From Rhodonellum psychrophilum GCM71 = DSM 17998 (GTDB lineage Bacteria; Bacteroidota; Bacteroidia; Cytophagales; Cyclobacteriaceae): a stretch of DNA of 64,000 nt. Below, piece after piece: positions 1-6,882 of the stretch; within the stretch, counting starts at the first letter, position 1, and every line of letters starts with the position of its first letter. The notes below the pieces were generated by a model that searched no databases, had not been told where the DNA came from, and saw only the letters and a list, made by a program, of their open reading frames with translations. The stretch covers positions 23,997-87,996 of the forward strand of contig NZ_KB906692.1 of assembly GCF_000381545.1 (NCBI RefSeq). Reading direction: 5' to 3'. The translations under genes and the position numbers were made by a program.

Positions 1-17
1 CCATTTGTTTTTTTCAT
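1..17 (-). CDS. Start of a further gene of the arsenosugar operon (partial)
   Basis: On the minus strand an ATG at 17 follows the arsS stop by four bases and reads Met-Lys-Lys-Thr-Asn before the window ends. The tight spacing fits the next gene of the same operon. Six codons are too few to identify it, and it could be a chance start codon. Confidence 0.3.
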
Positions 18-21
18 GGCA

Positions 22-1065
22 TTAAGACGTTGTGCCGCCACAGCTGGATCCTGCGCCAGCCGTACAGCCAAAACAATGTTGGTTTACGACAATGTTTCGG
101 TTCAACAATTGGATTTGGTTCCATTCGGAAATGTGCTGACTTCCCGTGGTTTCCACTTTGAGTTCCAGCATCTGATTGAAATCACAATCATACAAAAACC
201 CATCCCAGCCAACCGAAATGGTATTTCTACACATCACATTGGCCGCCGCGACGGGATTGTAGGCATCCAGCAATTTTTCCATGTAGGACTCATAGTTTTC
301 GGAACGGATCAAATATTCCAAAAATCTACTGATCGGCAGATTGGTAATGGTGAATAGAGAATTGAACTCAATTCCGTATTGGCTGCTGAGTTTTTTCTTA
401 AACTCCAATTCCAAGTCGCTTTGCGAAGCGGGAAGAAAAGCTCCCGAAGGGTTGTAGACCAAGTCCAAAACCAATCCGGATCCCGCGATTCCATACCCTA
501 CAGCATTCAACATGTTCAGCGCTTTGATCGATTTTTCGAAAACACCCTCTCCTCTCTGGGAATCCGTTTTGACGGCAGTAAAATAAGGCAAAGAGGATGC
601 GATGTCAATTCGATTCGTCTTGAAAAATTCCGGAAGGTCATTGTATTTTGGATTCGCCACAATGATGGTCAGATTGCACCTGACGATGATGTTGATCTTG
701 TCACTGATTTTCCTGATTTCTTCCACAAACCATCTGAAATCAGGATTCATCTCGGGTGCACCTCCTGTCAAATCCACATTTTTGATGTTTTCATTCCTGA
801 TGACATCCAGACAAAACCCCATTGTATCCCTGGTCATAATTTCCTTTCTGTCTGGACCTGCATCCACATGGCAATGTTTGCAAACTTGGTTGCACATTTT
901 GCCCATGTTGATTTGGAGGACTTCGATCTGGGTAGGTTTCAGCGGAAACAATCCGGATTCCTTCAGTTTTTTGTAAAATGGAGTGATTTCCGATTGGGCT
1001 TCCAACACCTCCAATTCATGGGTGCTGCTGGATAAAGGATGGTTTTGTGCTTTGAGTGACTTCAT
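22..1065 (-). CDS. arsS: Arsenosugar biosynthesis radical SAM protein ArsS
   Basis: A 347-aa radical SAM enzyme. The cluster motif is Cys58-x3-Cys62-x2-Cys65 (MCNQVCKHCHVDAG), which would bind a 4Fe-4S cluster and S-adenosylmethionine. The C-terminus is rich in Cys and Gly (Cys331, Cys334, Cys342; CTAGAGSSCGG). This combination is typical of the radical SAM/Cys-rich family named ArsS, which with the methyltransferase ArsM is linked to making the 5-deoxyribosyl arsenic precursor of arsenosugars. The start overlaps the stop of the upstream AhpD-like gene (TAATG), so translation is probably coupled. No arsM lies in the window; it may lie past the left edge. The family call is strong; the arsenic role is inferred from the family. 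Confidence 0.88.
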   Translation of the reverse strand: MKSLKAQNHPLSSSTHELEVLEAQSEITPFYKKLKESGLFPLKPTQIEVLQINMGKMCNQVCKHCHVDAGPDRKEIMTRDTMGFCLDVIRNENIKNVDLTGGAPEMNPDFRWFVEEIRKISDKINIIVRCNLTIIVANPKYNDLPEFFKTNRIDIASSLPYFTAVKTDSQRGEGVFEKSIKALNMLNAVGYGIAGSGLVLDLVYNPSGAFLPASQSDLELEFKKKLSSQYGIEFNSLFTITNLPISRFLEYLIRSENYESYMEKLLDAYNPVAAANVMCRNTISVGWDGFLYDCDFNQMLELKVETTGSQHISEWNQIQLLNRNIVVNQHCFGCTAGAGSSCGGTTS

Positions 1066-1397
1066 TACATGGATATTTCTTTGACTTTATTCATCATTTG
1101 GGTGCTGTGAACCAAACTGGCTCCTCCCCTAATGGCAGCTGCAACGTGTACGGCTTCCATCATTTGTTCTTCATCACATCCCTTTTCCATCGTGTCCACA
1201 GTATAGGCTTCAATGCAATAGGGACATTGGATCGCATGGGAAACGGCCAAAGCGATCAATGATTTTTCTCTTGCCGTAAGGGCTCCCGCTTTGAATACTT
1301 CGCCATAATAATCAAAAAACTTGTCCGCCATTGGCTTTTGAAAATCAGCGATTTTACCAAATTTCTTTAAATCTTCAGAATTATAATATGTTTTCAT
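1065..1397 (-). CDS. AhpD-like carboxymuconolactone decarboxylase family protein, arsenosugar-associated
   Basis: A 110-aa protein of the AhpD/carboxymuconolactone decarboxylase fold. It has the Cys58-Pro-Tyr-Cys61 motif followed by an Ile-Glu-Ala-Tyr stretch, and a conserved His at about residue 84. The family is a small all-helical peroxidase or disulfide reductase. A subgroup is found next to ArsS and is annotated as an arsenosugar-biosynthesis-associated peroxidase-like protein. Here its stop codon overlaps the arsS ATG by one base, which supports that assignment. Substrate and direct role in arsenic chemistry are unknown. It is the first gene of the minus-strand operon visible here; the 261-bp gap to the divergent peroxiredoxin gene should hold both promoters. 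Confidence 0.85.
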   Translation of the reverse strand: MKTYYNSEDLKKFGKIADFQKPMADKFFDYYGEVFKAGALTAREKSLIALAVSHAIQCPYCIEAYTVDTMEKGCDEEQMMEAVHVAAAIRGGASLVHSTQMMNKVKEISM

Positions 1398-1658
1398 GGT
1401 CTCTATTTACGAATGTTGGATGATAGTCAGATGAGGTAATCTTTTATTTTAATCAAAGGTTTCACAATTTGTTGTTTATTTTCTGATCTGCTATTTTTTC
1501 AAATCACAAACTATGGTTTCTTGGATGATTGTAAAAGAAGAATCAAAAAAACTTTCCATCCCTCTGAAAGTTTCATTTTTCATTGACTCCTACAAAAGGA
1601 TTTTTTTTGTATATTTAATTCTAAATTTTGAAAACAATAAAATTAAATATTTTCAACT

Positions 1659-2294
1659 ATGACACTAAGATTAGGTGATTTGGCTCCGAATTTTGTCGCG
1701 GAAACAACAGAAGGGACAATTGATTTTTATGAATACCTGGGTGATAGTTGGGGAATACTTTTTTCCCATCCTGCAGATTATACTCCGGTATGTACCACTG
1801 AATTGGGTGCGGTGGCAAAGCTGAAGAAAGAGTTTGAAAAAAGAAACGTGAAGGTAATGGCATTGAGCGTTGATGGAATTCCCGACCATATGAATTGGAT
1901 CAAAGACATCAATGAAACGCAAAACACAACGGTCAATTTCCCCATCATTGCGGACCAAGATCGGAAAATATCCACTTTGTATGACATGATCCATCCCAAT
2001 GCCAGCGAGAATTTTACCGTGAGATCGGTTTTCATCATTGGAAGAGATAAAAAAGTCAAACTCATCATCGTGTATCCAGCAAGTACCGGCAGGAATTTCG
2101 ACGAATTGCTTAGGGTCATTGATTCTTTACAACTCACCGCAGATTATTCCGTGGCAACACCTGCCAACTGGAAAAACGGAGAAGACGTAGTGATTGCTCC
2201 CGCAATCAAAAACGAGGATATACCGGCAAAATTCCCGAAAGGACACAAAGAAATAAAACCTTACCTGAGAATGACTCCTCAGCCAAATCTTTAA
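1659..2294 (+). CDS. 1-Cys peroxiredoxin (Prx6 family)
   Basis: A 211-aa thioredoxin-fold peroxidase that reduces hydrogen peroxide and alkyl hydroperoxides, presumably in the cytoplasm (no signal peptide). The active-site motif HPADYTPVCTTEL places the peroxidatic Cys at residue 45, with the conserved Thr42 and Pro38. The length and the long C-terminal arm (GEDVVIAPA region, then a KPYLRMTPQP end) are typical of the Prx6 type rather than the AhpC or Bcp types. It stands alone and ends in a good intrinsic terminator. It is divergent from the ArsS/AhpD-like operon, so a shared oxidative or arsenic response is possible but not shown. Confidence 0.92.
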   Translation: MTLRLGDLAPNFVAETTEGTIDFYEYLGDSWGILFSHPADYTPVCTTELGAVAKLKKEFEKRNVKVMALSVDGIPDHMNWIKDINETQNTTVNFPIIADQDRKISTLYDMIHPNASENFTVRSVFIIGRDKKVKLIIVYPASTGRNFDELLRVIDSLQLTADYSVATPANWKNGEDVVIAPAIKNEDIPAKFPKGHKEIKPYLRMTPQPNL

Positions 2295-2317
2295 ACCTGT
2301 TGAACAAATATTTTTGA

Positions 2318-2347
2318 AGCCTTCAGTATTCACTGAAGGCTTTTTTT
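2318..2347 (+). terminator. Rho-independent terminator after peroxiredoxin
   Basis: A perfect 10-bp stem (AGCCTTCAGT / ACTGAAGGCT) with a four-base loop, followed by a run of seven T. It lies 24 bases after the peroxiredoxin stop. Confidence 0.85.
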
Positions 2348-2440
2348 GAACATAAAATTTGGGGTCAATGCCCTTTTTAGGAATAAAAATCCTTAATTTC
2401 CATTTTTTCAAACCAAATAATCAAAAGACTAAAGTCACCT

Positions 2441-3517
2441 ATGTCAGTTTACTCAATTATTATCGGTTCAGGCAAGTATATCCCCAATCTTGTCGTTAAA
2501 AATGAAGTTTTTTTATCAAATTCATTCTTCAATGATAAAGGAGAAAAAATCCTCAAAAAAAATGAAGACATCATCAACAAACTTCAAGAAATCACTGAAA
2601 TAGAAGAAAGAAGATATCTAGACCCTGATTTGAATACGTCGGATATGGCGTTTTATGCCTCCGAAAAAGCCATTTCCGATGCAGGCATAGATTCAGAAAC
2701 ACTCGATTATATCATTGTCGCCCACAACTTTGGCGATATTCGACATGACAACCAGAAATCCGATTTGGTCCCAACACTCGCCTCAAGGGTAAAACACCTT
2801 CTAAAAATCGAGAATCCAGATTGCGTAGCCTACGATCTTCCCTTTGGTTGTCCGGGCTGGCTTCAAGGAGTGATTCAAGCGGATTATTACATTAAATCCG
2901 GTGACGCAAAAAGAATTCTTGTGATTGGAGCTGAAACCTTGTCCCGAATTTCCGATCCACATGATATCGATAGCATGATTTATTCTGATGGAGCAGGTGC
3001 TGTTATTTTGGAAGGGAAATCTTCGGATACACCAATCGGTATTCTCGCTCATAAAACGCGAACAGATACCCTTACACAAGCCCATTATCTAAAAATGGAT
3101 ATTTCCTATGACCCGGATTTTAAAGACAACACGCTCTTCCTGAAAATGAACGGCAGGAAATTGTATGAATATGCCCTTACCAATGTTCCACTAGTAGTCA
3201 AACAAACCATCGAAAAAGCAGGCTTGACCATCCAAGAAATCAAAAAGGTACTCATTCATCAGGCCAACGCAAAGATGGATGCCGCCATTCTCGCAAGGAC
3301 TTTTAAATTGTTTGAAGTAGAGGTCATTCCCGAAAAAATCATGCCCATGAGCATTTCAAAACTAGGGAACAACTCCGTGGCGACAATCCCAATTCTTTAT
3401 GATATGATAGTCAAAGAAGAGCTGGAAGACCAAGCAATCCATTCGGGAGATTATTTGGTCTTGGCCTCTGTGGGTGCTGGAATGAATGTAAATGCGCTGA
3501 TCTATTTGGTGCCCTGA
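2441..3517 (+). CDS. 3-oxoacyl-ACP synthase III family protein
   Basis: A 358-aa thiolase-fold condensing enzyme related to FabH. The catalytic triad is visible: Cys137 (LPFGCPGWLQG), His273 (LIHQANAKMD) and Asn310 (KLGNNSVATIP). These enzymes condense an acyl-CoA or acyl thioester with malonyl-ACP. It is somewhat longer than housekeeping FabH (about 320-330 aa) and has inserts near residues 30-60. It stands alone, without plsX, fabD or acpP, so it is probably an accessory KAS III rather than the essential FabH. Its stop is only four bases from the stop of the convergent PhzF gene. Substrate unknown. Confidence 0.85.
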   Translation: MSVYSIIIGSGKYIPNLVVKNEVFLSNSFFNDKGEKILKKNEDIINKLQEITEIEERRYLDPDLNTSDMAFYASEKAISDAGIDSETLDYIIVAHNFGDIRHDNQKSDLVPTLASRVKHLLKIENPDCVAYDLPFGCPGWLQGVIQADYYIKSGDAKRILVIGAETLSRISDPHDIDSMIYSDGAGAVILEGKSSDTPIGILAHKTRTDTLTQAHYLKMDISYDPDFKDNTLFLKMNGRKLYEYALTNVPLVVKQTIEKAGLTIQEIKKVLIHQANAKMDAAILARTFKLFEVEVIPEKIMPMSISKLGNNSVATIPILYDMIVKEELEDQAIHSGDYLVLASVGAGMNVNALIYLVP

Positions 3518-3521
3518 AGCC

Positions 3522-4307
3522 TCAAATAAATATTTCGCCTATCAAATAGGTCACCGCTTTCCCGGAAATCAAAACCCTCTTGCCGGCCAATTCACAAGTC
3601 AATTCCCCTTTTCTAGGAGACATTTGAATAGCAGTCAAGGCATTTTTACCGAGTTTTTCGGACCAGAAAGGAGTCAAGGTGGTATGTGCGGAACCGGTGA
3701 CCGGGTCCTCGTCCACTCCTACCTGTGGACCAAAAAAACGGGAAACAAAATCAACTTCATTTCCAGGAGCAGTGACGATGATTCCTCTTGCTTTGACTTT
3801 GGCGATACTGGGGATATCGAATTTGAGATTTTGTATTTGACTTTCATTTTCAAAAAGCAGCAGGTAATCTGTTTTGCCTTTGAAAGCAGCAATCGGCTTG
3901 GGTTGGAATCCCATGTGTAAACTTTCTACCAATACCACTTCACTGAAATCATCGGCCGGAAAATCCAATTGCAAGACATCATTCTTCTTTCTGACATGAA
4001 GCGGTCCCGATCTTGGTGACATAAATTCGATTTCATCGCCTTGAAAGCCTTCATGCTGGAAAAGTACATGGGCAGCTGCCAAGGTCGCATGGCCACACAA
4101 ATCCACTTCTACGGTTGGCGTAAACCACCTCAGCGTAAAATGTTTTCCTTCCCTGACATAAAATGCCGTCTCGGACAGATTATTCTCCATCGCAATTTGC
4201 TGAAGGCACTTATCCTCCAACCAGGATGACAATGGAACAACAGCTGCGGGATTACCGCCAAAAACCTTGCTTGCAAAAGCATCCACTTGGTAGATTTTCA
4301 AATTCAT
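3522..4307 (-). CDS. PhzF family isomerase-like protein
   Basis: A 261-aa protein of the PhzF/diaminopimelate-epimerase fold. Seen: an N-terminal QVDAFASKVFGGNPAAV block, the catalytic Glu46 in NNLSETAFYV, a CGHATLAAAH block at about 71-80, and the C-terminal EDPVTGSAHTTL block. PhzF of phenazine synthesis isomerises trans-2,3-dihydro-3-hydroxyanthranilate. Most genomic homologues, including this one, lie outside any phenazine cluster and have unknown substrates. It follows the lipoprotein gene by eight bases on the same strand. The family call is secure; the function is not. Confidence 0.9.
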   Translation of the reverse strand: MNLKIYQVDAFASKVFGGNPAAVVPLSSWLEDKCLQQIAMENNLSETAFYVREGKHFTLRWFTPTVEVDLCGHATLAAAHVLFQHEGFQGDEIEFMSPRSGPLHVRKKNDVLQLDFPADDFSEVVLVESLHMGFQPKPIAAFKGKTDYLLLFENESQIQNLKFDIPSIAKVKARGIIVTAPGNEVDFVSRFFGPQVGVDEDPVTGSAHTTLTPFWSEKLGKNALTAIQMSPRKGELTCELAGKRVLISGKAVTYLIGEIFI

Positions 4308-4315
4308 TATTTGGA

Positions 4316-4828
4316 TTAGTTTATAGATACAAAAATCATTTCCTCATTTCCCTCACCAAATTCCAGCGTGAGGATATTATTCGAAATACCATAACTGTTC
4401 ATCAGCACAATGGCCTGAAAATACTTGTTTTCGTAAGCCGTATTTATTGCTGACCCGCCCACTTTTGTAGTTGACAGATTTCCCACAGTCCCTATCGTTT
4501 GATTTTGGCCCAAACGGTAGCGTCCAACAATTGAGTTGGAAATGCCATTCCCGGTCAATTCAAAATCCCCATCACCGGTTTGGTTTTCTGTCAGGTTAAG
4601 CCGTATCAGCAAATTGTCCACATCATTTCCATAGGATGCATAGGCTTCGCAAGGTGGGAAATCAATGAACCCAGATCCCTTGGTTCGAAACCCAATCAAT
4701 CTCCAGGAGGTTTGGATCCCGACATTTGTTTTTTTGACTTCATAGACCACAGGACAACCTGGCTGACCTTCAGGCGCACAAGCCAGTACCGTAAATGCAA
4801 AGCAGAAAGCAATCAGCAGTTTTTTCAT
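4316..4828 (-). CDS. Putative lipoprotein of unknown function
   Basis: A 170-aa protein. I chose the ATG at 4828 because it begins a classic lipoprotein signal (MKKLLIAFCFAFTVLACAPEG, lipobox VLAC with Cys at about residue 17); the open frame extends 23 codons further upstream without a plausible leader. The mature part is small, beta-rich and hydrophilic, with FPPCEAYASYGNDVD and LNLTENQTGDGDFELTGNG stretches. It may be a META/heat-shock-HslJ-like small domain, but I cannot confirm that. Predicted to be anchored in the envelope by lipid. It precedes the PhzF gene by eight bases. Confidence 0.7.
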   Translation of the reverse strand: MKKLLIAFCFAFTVLACAPEGQPGCPVVYEVKKTNVGIQTSWRLIGFRTKGSGFIDFPPCEAYASYGNDVDNLLIRLNLTENQTGDGDFELTGNGISNSIVGRYRLGQNQTIGTVGNLSTTKVGGSAINTAYENKYFQAIVLMNSYGISNNILTLEFGEGNEEMIFVSIN

Positions 4829-5060
4829 GGCGTTCTTTTTATACTTTTGACCTGTGTTATACATTACCAATTCTATTCCGTCCTGGAATTGCTTCATATG
4901 CTTCAGTTGATTACAATTTTTGCCTTCATCCTATCGGCAATATCCGTTTATCCCCGAATAGACTGATTTTACAAACTCAACTCCAGAAAGAAATCCAGTT
5001 TAAAACGTTTTGAAAGAAATGATCGTATCCCGTGTTCCAATTTTCCATTGGGCAGGATTG

Positions 5061-6065
5061 TCAAATTTTACCAGCGCCTTGCTTTTTTCTCTCGCCCATA
5101 CGTTGGGCAATTGCACTCCCCACGATCAATTGCAAGGCATGATACATCATCAATGGCAGTAAAATCACCCCAAAAACAACGGGGTCCGGAAACATCACCC
5201 TTCCCATAACCGCTCCTTGGACGAGGGATTTTTTACTTCCACAAAACAAAACCGTGATCCTGTCCGGATCCGAGAACCCAAAAGCTTTGGAAATAACATG
5301 CATCAAGCCCAGCATAAACAGAAAAAAGGACAACATCAAAAATCCCAATAGCAGCAATTCCGAAGCAGTCTGGCCTTCAAACATCTTTTCGGCAAAAGAT
5401 TCAGCAAAAGCGGTAAACACAATCAGAAGGATAATCAATTGATCAAAATTCTTCAAGACAGTGGCATATTTACTTACAACACCGATCAAATACGAATGGA
5501 GCAACAATCCCAAAACCACTGGCAAAATCACCTGAAGGCTCAATTTGATAAAGGTATCCATCAACTCAAAAGCCACGGCAGTTTCAGGCAAAAGTAAATC
5601 CATCCACAAAGGGGTGATGAAAATGCCGACAATACTCGATATGCTTGCATTGAAGATTGCTGCGGGAAGGTTTCCTCCCGCGATGGATACCATGACCACC
5701 GAAGAGGACACGGTGGAAGGCAATGCAGCCAAATAAAACACCCCTAACCAGATGTAAGAGCCTTCATTGCCCCAAATCCAATAAAGAAGAAGGATAACCA
5801 AAGGAAAGATTAGAAATGTGGTCGATTGTACCACTGCATGTAGCTTCCAGTTGGAAAGTCCGGCTTTGAGCATTTGTGGACTCAATTTCACACCATAAAA
5901 AAAGAAAATGATGGAAATGCCTGCCCCTGTGATTGTTTTCCAAGGCAAAGCCCCATCGGATGTTCCCCATTCTGGAAAAAAACTGGCCAGAAAGATCACC
6001 CCTATCAATAAGAAGAAAAAAGTGTTGAGGCCAACACGCTTAAGCGTTTCTCGAATACTAGGCAT
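5061..6065 (-). CDS. Bile acid:sodium symporter (SBF-like) family transporter
   Basis: A 334-aa polytopic inner-membrane protein with about ten hydrophobic segments, of the SBF-like family that includes E. coli YfeH and animal SLC10A7. Seen: AGISIIFFFYGVKLSP near the N-terminus, LAALPSTVSSSVVMVSIAGGN in the middle, and LFCGSKKSLVQGAVMGRVMF in the C-terminal half. The two crossing-helix signatures (PSTVSSS and GSKKS) are those of this family. Transport substrate unknown. It is monocistronic by spacing. The C-terminal tail is short and basic (RMGERKKQGAGKI). Confidence 0.87.
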   Translation of the reverse strand: MPSIRETLKRVGLNTFFFLLIGVIFLASFFPEWGTSDGALPWKTITGAGISIIFFFYGVKLSPQMLKAGLSNWKLHAVVQSTTFLIFPLVILLLYWIWGNEGSYIWLGVFYLAALPSTVSSSVVMVSIAGGNLPAAIFNASISSIVGIFITPLWMDLLLPETAVAFELMDTFIKLSLQVILPVVLGLLLHSYLIGVVSKYATVLKNFDQLIILLIVFTAFAESFAEKMFEGQTASELLLLGFLMLSFFLFMLGLMHVISKAFGFSDPDRITVLFCGSKKSLVQGAVMGRVMFPDPVVFGVILLPLMMYHALQLIVGSAIAQRMGERKKQGAGKI

Positions 6066-6124
6066 TTACAAAATATTTAGCCGGTGATTTTTGGTGAATA
6101 AAAGGAGCATGCAACAATTTTTCC

Positions 6125-6865
6125 CTATTTCCTTCTGAAATTGTCACAGATCACTGCCGTTGCGATGGCCACATTGAGGGATTCTGCATTCCCAAATTTT
6201 GGAATGGTAAGTTTTTTGGTCACCAAGGGCGCCAATGCGTCCGAAATCCCATTGGATTCATTTCCCATCAGGATGATTCCAGATGGCGTAAGTTCCGCTT
6301 CGTGAATGGATTCCCCTTCCATAAATGCGCCATAAACAGGTAGTTTTGATTTCGGAAGAAAGATATTTAAGTCGGTATAATAAACATTCACCCTGGTAAA
6401 ACTGCCCATGCTGGAATGCAAAACTTTTGGATTGTAAAAATCCGCGGACTCCGTGGACAAGGCAATGTTTTGAATTCCATACCAATCGGCGATCCGGATG
6501 ATCGTTCCCAGATTTCCGGGGTCACGTACATCATCCAATGCCAACATCAAATCATTGGGTCTTATTTCTAAAGGAGCATTGGCTTTGGTCGTGGCAACGG
6601 CAAGTGCTACATCGTTGGTTTGAAAAAATCCAACAGACTCCAGCACCTTTTGTGTGACTTCAAACGCCTCCCCATCAAAATCAGAAAGCAAGGAAGAATG
6701 TTCATTTCCGAACTTTGAGGTGAATAAAAGATGGGTAACATCAAAATCAGATGCCAACAATTCCATCACATTTTTCTCACCTTCCACAAAAAAAGAGTTT
6801 TCTTGTTTCCTGAATTTTTTCTGGTGCAAGGATTTAATAAACTTAAGCGTATTTTTGCTTAACAT
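6125..6865 (-). CDS. TrmH/SpoU family RNA 2'-O-methyltransferase
   Basis: A 246-aa SPOUT methyltransferase. The three SpoU motifs are visible: LDDVRDPGNLGTIIRIADW (motif 1, about 109-127), IILMGNESNGIS (motif 2) and PKFGNAESLNVAIATAVI near the C-terminus (motif 3). The N-terminal 90 residues, starting with LSKNTLKFIKSLHQKKFRKQ, are the usual substrate-binding domain. It probably methylates a 23S rRNA ribose, as RlmB does, but the exact site cannot be read. The start codon lies only 17 bases from the divergent tamL start, so its promoter must lie inside tamL. Confidence 0.9.
   Translation of the reverse strand: MLSKNTLKFIKSLHQKKFRKQENSFFVEGEKNVMELLASDFDVTHLLFTSKFGNEHSSLLSDFDGEAFEVTQKVLESVGFFQTNDVALAVATTKANAPLEIRPNDLMLALDDVRDPGNLGTIIRIADWYGIQNIALSTESADFYNPKVLHSSMGSFTRVNVYYTDLNIFLPKSKLPVYGAFMEGESIHEAELTPSGIILMGNESNGISDALAPLVTKKLTIPKFGNAESLNVAIATAVICDNFRRK
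6850..6857 (+). promoter_or_regulatory. -7 promoter box for tamL
   Basis: TATTTTTG matches the Bacteroidota -7 consensus TAnnTTTG. It lies inside the first codons of the divergent methyltransferase gene, 25 bases before the tamL start. No clear -33 TTG was seen at the usual spacing. Confidence 0.45.
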
Positions 6866-6882
6866 CCGGTATATAACTTCTC

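Noticed and set aside
379..1035. 218-aa open frame on the plus strand
   Set aside because: It is antisense to arsS, whose radical SAM motif is clear.
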